A stretch of DNA of 64,000 nucleotides, taken from positions 372,001-436,000 of the forward strand of contig JAQGBZ010000012.1 in NCBI GenBank assembly GCA_034687125.1, in the 5' to 3' direction. The position numbers and the translations under genes were made by a program. The number at the start of each line of letters is the position of its first letter. The first letter of the stretch is position 1. Shown one piece after another: positions 39,610-52,312 of this stretch. The notes beneath the pieces were generated by a model. It did not search any database. It was not told where the DNA came from and saw nothing but the letters and a program-made list of their open reading frames with translations. Source of the stretch: Neelides folsomi. Lineage: Eukaryota; Arthropoda; Collembola; Neelipleona; Neelidae.

Positions 39610-42600
39610 TTATAATATAGCTTGTGGAATTTTCTTAGGCCTGTTCCATGACTGTTCAGTTGCAGACGCAAAGATACAATAAAATATCACGTCGATTAAA
39701 TAAATACCCGAGGTGACGAAAAATACGAGCTGCCACTGGCCGACCGAAGGCTACACATTGATTAAAATACATCATTTCCATTACTTCATCAAATCACCGT
39801 TATTAAGGTTTATAATTATTTTGTATCTTACATTATTATTAATGAGTGCTCCTGCCAGTGCAGGGGCTAAAAACCCGGTAAAATTTGCAAATGTGTTTGT
39901 AATGCCCATCAAGACCTAAAAATCGAATTTATTAATTTTTCAAATGTGATTCTTATTTACACATTAATATCATAAAATGTATTTATATTGTGATAAATAG
40001 TTTTAATACTGCAGAGTGGTTTGCTGCAATATCCACATGGTTAACAGCATAGCCTCCATAAATGACTCCATTAATGCCGACAGCAATTACAATAAGAAAA
40101 ACTGATAATCCTCGATCACAGCCAGAATACGAAGCTGCTATAAGTGCTATAGCTGAAACTATGTGGGCTGAAATATAAAATGGATTTTTCATTTCATTTT
40201 TCATTTTCATTTTCATATTAATACATAATAAGAATCATTTTAGTAAGGCAATTTTTACCTATTGTTTGGCAAGATTTTCTAACTGAAACGGTTGAAAGTA
40301 ATTTTTTTGCAATGAGTGCATCTGCTATTTGGGAACCAATGAGTGAAACTGCCCACATTGCTAAATAAGGCAAAGCAGAGATCCAACTATTCTATAATTG
40401 ACAAAAATACACCAAATTCTTTATAGGAAAAATTGAAATTATAGGTAATTAACAATAAGCATATCCAATCAGCTTTATTTAATTAAATTACCTGTTTAAT
40501 ATCAAAATGGAGAACTGTCTTAAGGTACGTTGGAAGCTCTGTGAGTAGCGTATAAAGTCCTATATGGAAAAAGAAAAAAATACAGTTACAAATTCAACAA
40601 ATCTTATCACTTACAATTACATTTAGTAGTTAGTAATTTACAGATTTACCGGTAAATATTAATAATACCTACATGTACAGGTGAAAGTAGAGAAAGTGTG
40701 TAAAACAAAATTCGCTTACCCCAAGCATGGCCAACATGGCCAACCACGATTGCCCATACTGGAATCGAAGTGAAGATTTCTTTCCAAGGTGTTGGAACGA
40801 TTTCCTTGATTAAACATTGAAACATTAAAAGGGTATTTAATTAACTGTGCTTTATCGAATTAAGGGTTCAATACTTTAGATGATTGTTCTCCAATTGATC
40901 CTTCAATGTAAGCAAGTTCTTCTAATGTAATTCTTGGATGTTGTGAAGGTTTATCATAAACAAAATACGCCCAGAAGAAAAACCAAACAATCGAAATGGC
41001 CCCTGTAATTAATTTTCAGAATAATTTGAATAGAAATAAAAAAAATTAAAGCAATGTGTTAAATTAAATACATTGTTGAAGTGTATTTGGTGCTTTTAGA
41101 ATTTATATTTTACCAATAACGTAAAACACTGCTGGCCAGCCACCCAATATCCCAGAATGAATCAAATATCCAGACAAAATCATTGTTAAAGCAGTTCCAA
41201 ATTGAGATCCTAGAATTTAACAGAGTTCGAATATGCACTACAATTTACAATCACTGTTTCATCTTGTTGGGAATTGGGAGAATAATTTAGGATTCATTTA
41301 CCGGCATAGACAATGCTTCCAAGTATACTTCTTTCCTAAATGATTTAAACAACGTTTAAAATAATGCCATATTACAATACACAATGTTATTTAACCTAAA
41401 TATCAGAGTTAAAATACTAAATATCAAAATAATCTATTTAATACCTCTGGAGTTGCCCAACTGCTCAACAGCATATGTCCTGCTGGTGTAGTGAGCCCCT
41501 ATCATAAAATGATTTAATAGAGATTATTTCAGATTATATGATAATACTCGTACATTACATTTAAATATGGTTATAAAAACATCTTTTAAGGTTGAAAATA
41601 ATTTATCCCTGTACTTACTTCTCCAAGTCCTTGGACAATTCTTACTAAAATGAGTAGATATTTGTGAGTTCTAGCAGCCACGGGTGTTAATAATGCAAAT
41701 ACTGCTGTTAAAAGGAGCCCAAACCCTAAAGCCCATTTTCCACCATATCTGTTCATTGAACGGTTTTCATTTTTAGAACAAAGTGCAAACTCATTGTTAG
41801 CTACATAATAATGGAACATTAATAATTCTACATTATAAACCTAATAATGGCGATCTAATGGCGATCTAAACAAAAACCAAAATTCACCGAACCGAATTGA
41901 CAGATTGACACCTCATTGAATACCTTACCTTTGAGATATGATTCCTCCTGGAAGTTGAGTGACAACATATCCCCAAAAGAAAGAACCCAAAATAATCCCT
42001 TGCTCAGCTTCCGTCCAATGAAATTCTCCTTCAGCTTCTTTGAAATAATCACTAGCATTGACATTGGACATTTGCTTCAAATGAGAACAACTCTCAAAGT
42101 TAGGGTTCTCGCTCTCCCCGTTTAATCCATCCATTTCTGTAGGCATTTTGGACGAGTTTGTGTAAACCATTGCGACAATTGCAAGAGAGAGATTGAATCT
42201 CATTGCATACGAAACGGCAAAACCACAAAATCCTAGGAATTCAATCACAGGCGAGAGATCAATAACTGAATAAAATACTCTACTATGGTATGTATGTCTG
42301 TATATTGCAGTGTGTCATAGGCATAATAGGTGAGAATTATTTTATTCGGTACAATGTTTACCCAAAAACGCGAAAGTGTGCCGTGTACCCCATCCTAGAA
42401 AACAAGAGTAAAGTCAAAGAACTGTTATACACATTATTTTTAGACATTCTACCTCCACACTCTCCAGCATGGGATCAGTATGAGTGGTAAGTTAAGTAGG
42501 GATTTAGAAATATGGAGAGCAATTTGTTGAATTGGTTATTCTTATTCTAAATGTGTGAAGACTATTACCTTTTGGTTTAGTTATTGTCCTCACTTCAAAT

Positions 42601-42632
42601 TCACACTCATTGATTTTAATATTTTCAGCCAT
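39610..42632 (-). CDS. SLC17/sialin-type anion transporter, copy 1
   Basis: Fourteen exons on the minus strand: 42569-42632, 42362-42394, 41929-42232, 41619-41748, 41445-41498, 41302-41335, 41114-41209, 40875-41002, 40720-40804, 40492-40559, 40259-40391, 40010-40167, 39832-39915 and 39610-39750. They sum to 503 residues with all phases closing. It is a twelve-helix major facilitator. Family marks are the helix-1 arginine in YAMRFNLSLAIVAM, a glycosylation-rich first luminal loop, EQGIILGSFFWGYVVTQLPG, YGGKWALGFG, the LGSIVYAG region, LYTLLTELPTYLKTVLHFDI and NHVDIAANHSA. SLC17 carriers move organic anions or phosphate (sialate, glutamate, Pi), often proton-driven, across lysosomal, vesicular or plasma membranes; the substrate here cannot be read off. 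The C-terminus is short (WNRPKKIPQAIL). It lies in tandem with a paralogue upstream. Confidence 0.9.
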
Positions 42633-44281
42633 TCTGGAAAAAATATATCTCACTCGTACAGTATTAAATAATTGATAAAGTTAAATAAAAAGCCATGAAC
42701 TTATTGTTAGTGAAAGTTTGATGTGTTTTAGCTACAAGTTTACTTTTAACTAATTATTATTTTGATAAATAAAACCTCTTAATTAATTTAAGTCACGTAT
42801 TATTTATAATTATGATTTTTACTTGTGACTTTATATTATGCTTAAAGTGAAAAAAAGTCAATTAAATAAAAATGACATATGCGAGAAATATGATGAAGCC
42901 ACACTGACTTAAGCGTGTATACTCGCTGAGTGAGCGAATAAGAAAGGATGAAGATGAAAATGAGAAGTCACACAGAAGTTCTGTTTGTGTTTCCGAACAT
43001 TTATAGATCAACCGAAGCACATATACTATATTATGAATAAGTAGGTTGCTATCACTAGACATATTAAGAAAAAGTTGAAGTAGATCGAGTGTGACTTGAG
43101 AATATCAACTAACTGACTGAGCACATATGGATTAATAATACACACTCATACTGTATGAAAGATCAACGTCCATTTGCATAGGCTATTTTAGCTATTTTCG
43201 ACTCACCACTATGAATCGTATGTTAACTCTACCTATCAAAAATAAGCGAACTTAAAGATGCCATGAACCCATTAAATTAAAAATATCCAGACTCAAGGGA
43301 GATTTAGATTGAGACCATCAGATCAGCCAACTCAATCATCAATCACAATTGATCTTTCTAAGTACTTTCATCTAATTTCCTATTTAAGTTAAATGTTATC
43401 AATTGAATTGGCTTTTTGAAATTTATACTAGGTAATTGAAACGAATTATCGACGATTAAACATAATTCCAACCAATTTATTCGCATATACTTTAGATCAT
43501 ACAGGTTCTTATTTGCTAACGACTAGACAGTTTTATATATATATAAGTTTTAACACACGCATTTTTAATCGGGCAAGCAATACTTTTTCGTAATTGTCTT
43601 CATTGTGCATCTTGAATATTATAATAATAAAAATTGTTACAAAACTATTAAAAATGTAAGCAGGATTAATCCTATGTTAATAATTGTTAAATATTAAGTC
43701 AGCTACATAATAATATGTTAATTATTTTGGTTAGTATACTTCAGACGGTAATTTTGTAGACATCTAAAAATTTAATTTGCTAATGTTTTGTTAGTTATTT
43801 ATTAAAAATAGATATAAATATTAGTAATATTACAGTATGAATATCAGATAAATAAAAAATTCCTCCAAAATGATTAATTTAAATATTAAACGTAAAGAAT
43901 ATTTGGATTATTATAAGGCACCATTAACAGGTACTAAAACTTTATAGAATACATGTTGATTTTGCAATACTCTTGAAACTTTATCACAATGCAAAATGCA
44001 TAAAGATTTTTAACAATAAGAATATAGTTTTTAACTAATACTAAATATGTAATTGGTCACGATATTCGAAAACGTTGTAATTATAAATTTCAATGAGATC
44101 CTTAATGAAATCTTTGTGCGCTTCTTGAATGTCCGAGCAATGGGTCCCGGATATGAGCTCTAATAAATTTATAGCAGTAATTAAAATTTGAATAATAAAG
44201 AATAATATTGCAATGTTAGCATATTGTTTTATATAATTTAAATTCAAATTTTTACATATGAAAAATCATGATTTCGTTTCA
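42633..44281. other. Spacer between the tandem transporters
   Basis: AT-rich. It contains the promoter and any upstream 5' UTR exon of copy 1 (an acceptor-like TTTTTCCAG abuts its start codon), and the 3' flank of copy 2. An open frame at 44041-44247 on the minus strand has no ATG and is discussed among the findings. Confidence 0.45.
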
Positions 44282-47068
44282 TTACCCTTGATTATCTTCA
44301 TCGTGGTCATTTGGATCGCGATTCCAAGATTGTTCTTCACCATCGGCAAATAAAAGATAAACCAAGTTGTCCAAAAAATAGATTCCGGATGAAATGAAAA
44401 ATATCAACTTCCATCCTTCTAGACCTCCTAATGAGCTTAAAATCAATCCTGCAGTATAAGGAGCAGCAATTCCACCTTGAAATCAAGAAAATAGTTTAAT
44501 TAATTTAAAACAGTTATGTAGATAACATAAATGTAATATATTGTTTTTTTATTGAATTAAGAACTTACAAAGGTTAGCGAATCCATTTGTTAAGCCCATC
44601 AAAACCTGAAATATACATAAATACATGCTATGTATGTAGTAATTACAAATGCATTATAATATTTACAATTATATGTTACATATAAGGATCATAATGTAAT
44701 ATATATTTGACATTCAGATAAAGCAATAATCCTAGTAAAAAAAACTCACTGCTGCATGATTAGGAGCAATATCAATGTGATTGATATTGAATGAAAAACT
44801 TGCCGCTCCCGTTAATCCAACTGCGATCATAAGCAAAGATATGGACAGAACACGATCACATCCAGCATAGGCCAATCCTAAAAGAGCAAACGCTGGACCC
44901 CAATGCGCTAAAGAGACAAATAAAATTATATCTTAATATGTAATACATTTTAATTCCATGATTTACAAATACTTAATAGTACATTTATCCATAAATAATT
45001 TAAAACTACATTAATATTTTAAATGGTAGTTTGAGATTTTCATTTCTCACCTATAGTATTGAATATTTTTCGAACTGAAACAGTTTTTGCAATATCTTGT
45101 TCTCTTAAATAATCTGCAAACCAACTTCCTAATAGTGAAACGAAAGTCATGACTAGATATGGTAATGCTGACAAAAGACTATTCTGTAATAAAAAATGTG
45201 AAAAACATTATTAAAAAATAAATAGGGATTGCATCCATTAGTTGGAAATACGAAATAATTTAGTAAGGCAAAATTATAATATTTACGAAGTTACAAACTA
45301 AATGTGTATTTACATTTTTAATATCGAAATTCAATACTGTCTTCATATATGTTGGCATTTCAGTCAGGAGTGTGTATAATCCCCATCTGAAAATCCAAAT
45401 GATTTTGTTAAAATAAATGAATGAGTTCATAACAGATGAGATAATAGAATAAGTATGTAATTAATATAATACAGTAATTCGGGTGCAAATAGTAAATGAA
45501 ATTGAATTTTCTAAATAAATAATCAGTATGTATTAAAGTATAAATTACCCATGCCCAGCTTGAGCAATCAAAATGGCAAATACTGCTTTTGAAGTAAATA
45601 TTTTCTTCCAAGGAGTAGGAACTTTTCGCTAATAAAAATCGATTAATTATATTAAACGTTTTATATTTATATTTTTAAAAATTCTTTTAAATAATATATG
45701 GTAATATATCAATGTACCTTCGAAACTTGTGCTCCAATACTGTGTTGAATATATGATAGTTCTTTTGATTCTATCATTGGATGAGATGATGGAGTATCGA
45801 AGACAAACATGGTCCACAGAACAAACCATACAATACCAACAATTCCAAACACGTAAAACACCGATGGCCAACCACCCATTACATTTAAACTAATAAGTTG
45901 TCCACATACTGGCATTGCTATTACAATTCCAAATTGAGTGCCTAAAATTAAAATAAACCCCTAGTTCATAAAATATAACTTTCATATGACATCACATTAT
46001 ATTAATTTGATAACAATGATAACAATTTTTGAATTTCATTATATCTTACCAGCATAAACAAAGGCCCCAATTTTGCTACGCTCTAACGGTGGAACCCATT
46101 TGGATAAAAGGTGATGTATTGAAGGATTAGTAAAACCCTTTAATTAATTAAAAAAATTCACATTTTGAATTAATGGCATTAATTGTCAGATAAAACCGGA
46201 TGTAATGGAAGATTACCTCGCCAATTCCTTGAATAATTCTGACAAGAATTAATGCTCCTTTGCCAGTACGAGCAGCATATGGTGTCAACAAAGAAAATAA
46301 AGCAGTTGTGAGCATCCCAAGTCCAAAGGGCCATTTTCCACCATAGGTTTCAGCAATAATTCCTCCGGGTACTTGAGTCACTACAGTTTGATTTATCATA
46401 GAAAACAAATTCGCCTTTGTAATTTTTTTTAGCAAACTTACGCACATAGCCGTAAAAGAAAGATCCAAGAATAATTCCCTGTTCTTCTTGAGTCCAATTA
46501 AATTCTCCTCTACCAGAATGAACTTCAGGTCCCTCGTCCAGTCTTGATTGGTCTTTTAGGTAAATTTCGTCATTGATGTGCACAATTTGTACAGGACAAA
46601 TAGTTGATATGTTATGGCCTGCTGGTGTGTCTGTTGAGACCATTGCAACCAGTGCAATTGAGAGATTTACTCTCATGGCATACTGAAAAGACATAAATCA
46701 AATGTAAAATAAAAACATAGATTTGACATCGCATTACAGTCTTCATATTAATTATCAAATGCATGTAATAGTTAACTAAGTTATTACCGAAGATAGAAAC
46801 CCAAGGAATCCTAAAAGAGCCAAAGTGTGCCGACACCCCCATCCTTCTATGATTTTAATAAAGTTAAAATCGCTCAAATAATTTAAATTGTTAAAATAAA
46901 TAAAATGTTTATAGATTTATAGCTAAATCAATCATTACCTTGTTTGATTAAAATTGTAACATCTTCATTGTCATTATAATCTTCAGTAGGGAATTCAATA
47001 GCAGAATTATCAAGTCCATGAGTGTTTATTTCACGATGGTCTAATAAAGTTTTTCTTCTATGTCCCAT
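44282..47068 (-). CDS. SLC17/sialin-type anion transporter, copy 2
   Basis: Twelve exons on the minus strand: 46939-47068, 46788-46843, 46442-46682, 46217-46380, 46050-46137, 45718-45941, 45549-45628, 45314-45386, 45051-45183, 44750-44907, 44569-44605 and 44282-44475. They give 525 residues. The hydrophilic N-terminus (MGHRRKTLLDHREINTHGLD) is followed by GWGCRHTLALLGFLG, helix-1 YAMRVNLSIALVAM, EEQGIILGSFFYGYV, PPLERSKIGAFVYAG, LYTLLTEMPTYMKTVL and NHIDIAPNHAA, all SLC17 hallmarks. The tail is acidic (DPNDHDEDNQG). Two late exons match copy 1 exactly in length (133 and 158 nt), whereas copy 1 has introns inside two exons that are single here, so the duplication is old. Substrate unknown; sialin-like lysosomal or plasma-membrane anion transport is likely. 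Confidence 0.9.
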
Positions 47069-47456
47069 TTAAACCTTCAATAAATACTTATTATGAACAC
47101 TAATAGGATACATGCAATCGACTATGAAGGTATTTATAATTGAAGAAGATCAAATTCTTTAAAAGAGAAAGTAATCAAAGATTTTGCAATATTGAATGTA
47201 GACGAGGAAAAGAAGATGACATTTAGGGGTGGTTTTGTATAGTTCCTACCAGTTGACTATTTGCAATGGATTCTCGCGGGGAAGGGACACATGCAATGCA
47301 ATGCATTGGCATACAATTCGAATTCTCCTCGTGGTTATATAAAAATCAAAATCAAAACGCATTTTGATTATTCTGGTTTAATTTCGTTATTGAAATTGCT
47401 TAATTTAAATCAGTAAACGTTAACAAGAGTTGGAATTTTAGCATAATTGTTATAAA
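47069..47456. promoter_or_regulatory. Short divergent promoter of SLC17 copy 2 and RRS1
   Basis: Only 388 bp separate the two start codons on opposite strands, so both 5' UTRs and any shared promoter must fit here. A GC-richer core (about 47220-47330) lies in the middle. No TATA box or factor site is claimed. Confidence 0.5.
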
Positions 47457-48895
47457 ATGGAAGAGGAAATCGAAAATAAGGTTATAAGATCTACAAAAGT
47501 AGAAAAAGCCCTGGAATTGGAATATGATCTCGGAAACCTTATGGCCTTCGATCCGAATGAAGTATCTGTTTCAAGCCTCAAGTAATAATTACATTTATTT
47601 GATATTTAATTTATATATAAGATAAGTAGCCATTCTCATTAATCGTTGGATGATTATATAAATTGTTTTTCTGTTGATTTATAGAGCAAATCCAGAAGCC
47701 TACATCGAATCACTTTCTCGAGATAATGCACAACTTCTTGTGAATAATATTTGGACCCTTCCGTTTGAACGAGTTGATGGCATTGTGACTGTGAAAATTC
47801 CGCCTCCGAAGTATCTTCTTCCTAGAGAAAAACCCGTTCCAAAACCCAAACCTTTGACAAAATGGGAAACCTATGCTAAAGAAAAAGGAGTTCAGAAAAG
47901 GAAGAAAACTAAACTCGTTTGGGATGAGCTTGTCAATGTACGAATCACGGAATTTATTTTGCCATCATCTATTAATTAAATAATCAAATATTATGTATTT
48001 GTAATCATTAAACTAAAGTATAACTTATAATTGTTAGGAATGGGTACCGCGTTACGGGTATAAACGAGCCGCAGTCGAACATGAAAAAGATTGGGTTTTG
48101 GAAGTGCCGAAAAATGTTGATCCTTTTGAAGACCAATTTGAGAAGAAATCCGAATTGAAATCCGAAAGAGTGGCTAAAAACGAGTTACAAAGATTAAAAA
48201 ACATTGCCAGAGCTCGTAAAGTTCAAGTACCAACTGCTGGTTTTGCTCCAAAAGAACAACTTTGGAATAAAGGAGAGGTAATAAAGAGCCATTTGAATAA
48301 TATAACAATTACTATAAAATATTCATATTAAATAGTAAAATATTCAATATTATTTAAATAGCTTTTTATACCATATTAACAATACTGATGATTCTATTTT
48401 AAACAGCTCAACGAAGCTGCAAACGTTGCAAAACAAGCCACAGCTTCACTTGGAAAATTCCAAAAGAAAATTTCCAAAGAGAAGCCTGTCAAGAATACGG
48501 GGAAGAAGCGGAAATTCGATCCTCTTGTTCAAAGGGATGATGCAGAGAAAACTAGGAATTTGGGAGTTCTGGATAGAATCATAAACAAGAAGCCTATGCT
48601 TAATTTAGAAAAATCAATCAGCACAAGAAAACCCAAGTCTGATAATGCCGCGTAATTAACACAATTCAACAATGTATAAACATTGATGTAAATGTAAATT
48701 AGAAACAAAAGTTAATGACATATCTTTTTTAATTTTAGTGCATTCGATGAAGATGGTGGAAGCGGAAGACCTGGAAGAAAAGGAGGCCGAGGAATGAAGA
48801 GGAGAAATCAACAAAAGAGAGGCTCTGTGAAACAAGGTAGTTTTAAAAAGGGAAGAGCAGCTCCAAAATCCAAGCCCAAGAAAAAACAGCATTAA
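47457..48895 (+). CDS. RRS1: Ribosome biogenesis regulatory protein RRS1
   Basis: Five exons (47457-47581, 47685-47937, 48038-48277, 48407-48651, 48739-48895; phases 2, 0, 0, 2) give 339 residues, near the family length. Signatures: YDLGNLMAFDPNE at the N-terminus, SRDNAQLLVNNIWTLPFERV, the LPREKPVPKPKPLTKWE block, KKTKLVWDE, PRYGYKRA, WVLEVPKNVDPFEDQF, SERVAKNELQRLKNIARA, then GKKRKFDPL and a Lys/Arg/Gly-rich tail. RRS1 acts in the nucleolus with RPF2, bringing the 5S RNP (5S rRNA, L5, L11) into the pre-60S particle. It is tail to tail with RRN3, with only 179 bp between stop codons. Confidence 0.95.
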
Positions 48896-49074
48896 GAAAT
48901 CTCGTTTTACTTTTTTCTAATTTTATCTTCTTGTTTTTAGTTTAAAAACTCTTTTCGTTAAAAGTAAAGTTTAACTAAATAACATGTAAAACGCCTTTGA
49001 TTCGAAATAAGACTCTTGAATAAACAAAATGTTAAATGAATTGATTACGAAAAATTCTCAAACCATTTCTTTAT

Positions 49075-52000
49075 TTAATCTGGGTAAAGAGTAATAGAAT
49101 CCGATGTTCTCCGTCGTTTCGCTCTTTTCTTTTTGGAACATATCGCTTCAGATTTAACAGGTTTCTCTAGGTTGAACAGAGACGTGTCCAATTTACTGTT
49201 GTTTATTTCGATCTCGATCGAGTCTTCGTTTTGATCAGAAATGAAGGTTTCTTCCTTTTCGATTTTAACCTCAGGAAGGTATGGTTCATAGAGTTTGTAA
49301 ATGGGATCAATCCACTTTTTAGATCTAAAACAATAAAACAAAACAAATATACCTCAAAATACTTTCATTTCGAACTTTAAAAGGTAGACAAAAGGTGAAG
49401 TCTTTATTAAAATTGAACATTTTTTTCTAAACATTTCTTAAAATATCAACGTATATTAGGTAATTTGAGTTTATAATGGGTAAGTATTCAGTAATGTACC
49501 TTGGTAAACGGTAAGGATCAAATGGGAAAAAGCATTCCAAGCTGTTAAGTGCATGGACCGATTCATTATTTGTTTCGAAGTCGTAAAGAAATTCCTTCGT
49601 GGCTGTCGGAATCGTCGCGCATTGATTCCTGTCAAGAACTGTTTTACAGTATGAAATCTGATGATGATGAGCAGCATCGACAAAGGCTGAAGCAACTGTT
49701 GGTACACATGCCTTCAATGGATTTAAATCACAGGTAACGAGTCTTCCGAGGTTTAACGTCTTCGCGAACCCAATACCTGATTTAAGCCAAATAATTGACA
49801 TCATAAACTTTAATTTTCTAAAACACCATATTGTATAAATATTTAAAATTGAACATGATCTAAGAATTGAAAATAAAAGTTTCTTACAATGTCGACTTCC
49901 AATAATTTCTTTGTTTCGAAAGGCAAAAGTATAAAAAATGGTTTGACAGACAGCGTAAAATGCTCCATGGGCTTCAACATCAACACTTGACCAATGACAA
50001 GATGATACTTTTTCGTCTGCGTATGCATTAGCCCAAGATGATAAAACTGTCAGCCATCGTTTCACAATCCTGGTTAATAAAATTTATTAAAATTTTGAAC
50101 CCAGACTTGAAATATAATAATTGCACATTAAAAAATAAATATGTGATTATTGATATTTAAAGAAATATATAAAATCAGTAAATATTACTTGATGGAAATA
50201 AACTTTGCTCTTGAGAGGTATCCAGATATAAAAGACATCGCTTGAATTCTTATCACTTGAGACGTTGAAGGATTTGTGAACTTTTTCCAAAGAAGCTCAA
50301 GGAATTTTGTTGGAAAAGAAGAACGAATACTTGTAACGTAAAAAACTATAAACTGAACATGAGAAATACCAAAAGTAGGAATAATTTCAGCTTCAAATAT
50401 TGTAGAAAGATACTGGAAAGTCATTTCGACTTTATCCATAATTTCTCCGCTATCAGTCTCCATTTGTTCCTCTTCTTCTTCATTGGTTAGATCGTAGTCG
50501 ATGAATTCAAAGAGAAGTTTCATTGATAAATCAAGAACTTGAATTATGGGATTGAAGGGTTCATCTGAGGTTAATGAATATTCGTAGAACTCATTATGGA
50601 TTTTACTGCCTTTCTTCAAGCGTAAAGCTGTCTCATTCACTAACTTATCGTCAAATTCAATTACGTCTTCTTTAGGCAAATTGACATCAATCCTTGCCAA
50701 CCTACAAAATAAACAAGTAACAAAAAATGAGTTTTATAAATTAATAAGCTGGAAGCTTACCAATAAAGGTATTACAAAATTGTAACGTTACAAAGTTAGA
50801 ACGCTTGGAAGTTATAACACCTTTATTAGTAGATGATTGTTACAATTTTGTAATGTGTGATTATCACACGTTTCCATATATGTGATTTAAAAATCGTTTA
50901 GATTTAAGTTTTAATTGAAAAGGAGAATACGAATTTTGTAACGTAGATTGAAATTACAAAATTGTAACGCAATTTGTAATGAGAAATTGTAATGCTCTTA
51001 TTGTCACAAAATGTGCATAAAAATGAAATTCATTACAACTTTGTAACGCTACAATTTTGTAATACCTATATTGGTAAGCTTCCTGATGTAAACTAAGGAT
51101 GATAGAAATTAATTGTTAATTTTAATTAATTTAAAAAAATCTTTACTTGTTGATAATAATGTGAAATATCTGAGCTTTGTTGGGTTTCATATAATCAATA
51201 CAGTGAAGGATGTTTTTCAAATATGCGAAATGGATATGAGCATCCTTTCCGACATAAGGATAAAGCGAACCGATGATTTTTACACCTTGATCCCTCGACC
51301 TTCAAAAATAAACAAATTAATTTAATGCCTATTCAAGAATGTAAAAATCCTTTATGGGCCTCGATGGATATAATAAAACACGCATTGACTTACATAGGAA
51401 TGAGGCTAAAAATTTTAACGATGGTTTCGTGAATCAAATTGAATTGAGCTTCTTCCAATGTTGAAAAGTGTTCTGTGTCGATTCCAACAACTCGCGGCTG
51501 GCTTGCCAACGGAAAAAATTTAGAGAACAGAGAATAAAGCATTGGCGCACATAGTGCAGGACGAATTGACAACACACTTTCAATTAATGATCGAATGCTC
51601 TCAATAATTTTCGAAGATCGAAGAAACCAATCGATGTTCTAAAAGCAAAATAAAATCATATAATATTAACACGTTACACGTTTACGATCAAACATTATAT
51701 TTATAAAGACTGTTAGTTTGAAATGAATAAAATGTTTATTTTACCAATAGTTGTTGAATTAATGGATTGAATTTCTCATCAAGTATGGAGAAATCTCTTT
51801 CGATCCCTCGAATGAACTTGAGGAGACTTCCATCCTGAAAACCAAAATCAAATCTCGGATTAACATTAAAGTGTTATATTTAATGTGTTTTTATAAACTA
51901 AAGATAATGCATAATTAATATTATAAAATTAATAAAAACATATTACATCAAGGTTATTAAAATTGGAAAGGACATGTTGGATCTTTCTCAATTCCCTTAT

Positions 52001-52312
52001 TATTTCTCCATTTTTCTTGAACTGGATCAAAGCGCTCACTTCAGGCAAAATCGGAAGTGGATATTCAGTTTTCTGAAGATTAAACGAAACACTTTTCCTT
52101 CTTCCTTCCAACCCATTCGGAGTCGAGTTCGAGTTGTTCGACAATGACCGACTTTTCACCATCAGATTTGATTTTCTTTTAGATGAAGACGAATCTCCAT
52201 TTCTATTCCCCGCAACCTGGTTGTTTGAAATAACCGAAGTGACCTTACTCTCCCCCCTCCTACCACTACAATTTCCTTTTGTATCATTGATTCCATTCGC
52301 CTTGCCCAACAT
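49075..52312 (-). CDS. RRN3: RNA polymerase I initiation factor RRN3 (TIF-IA)
   Basis: Eight exons on the minus strand: 51947-52312, 51745-51834, 51394-51638, 51147-51299, 50189-50701, 49888-50069, 49500-49776 and 49075-49324. They give 691 residues (human about 650). The Ser-rich basic N-terminus is followed by the HEAT-like body: LLKFIRGIERDFSILDEKF, YPYVGKDAHIHFAYLKNILH, an acidic loop (DLTNEEEEEQMETDSGE), IQAMSFISGYLSRAKFI, AHGAFYAVCQTIFYTFAFRN, LVTCDLNPLKACVPTVA and FFPFDPYRLPRSKKWIDPIY. It ends in a basic KKKRAKRRR stretch. RRN3 bridges Pol I to the SL1/TIF-IB complex at rDNA promoters and is a main growth-control point. Intron 6 (49777-49887) is 111 nt long and has no stop in frame. 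Intron 4 contains a MITE. Confidence 0.94.
50751..51083. mobile_element. MITE in RRN3 intron 4
   Basis: About 333 bp with inverted ends of roughly 48 bp that agree at nearly every base (GGAAGCTTACCAATA...GGTATTACAAAATTGTA). The interior holds several more copies of the palindrome TTACAAAATTGTAA or TTACAATTTTGTAA next to CG or TG. No coding capacity and no clear target duplication. The close match of the two ends suggests fairly recent insertion compared with the other elements here. It lies wholly within the intron, so splicing is probably unaffected. Confidence 0.8.

Noticed and set aside
44041-44247. Minus-strand 68-codon frame with a hydrophobic start, resembling a small secreted protein
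   Set aside because: It has no ATG; the frame begins after a stop and the first codon is TTG. If anything is real here it is only the part after the acceptor at about 44163.
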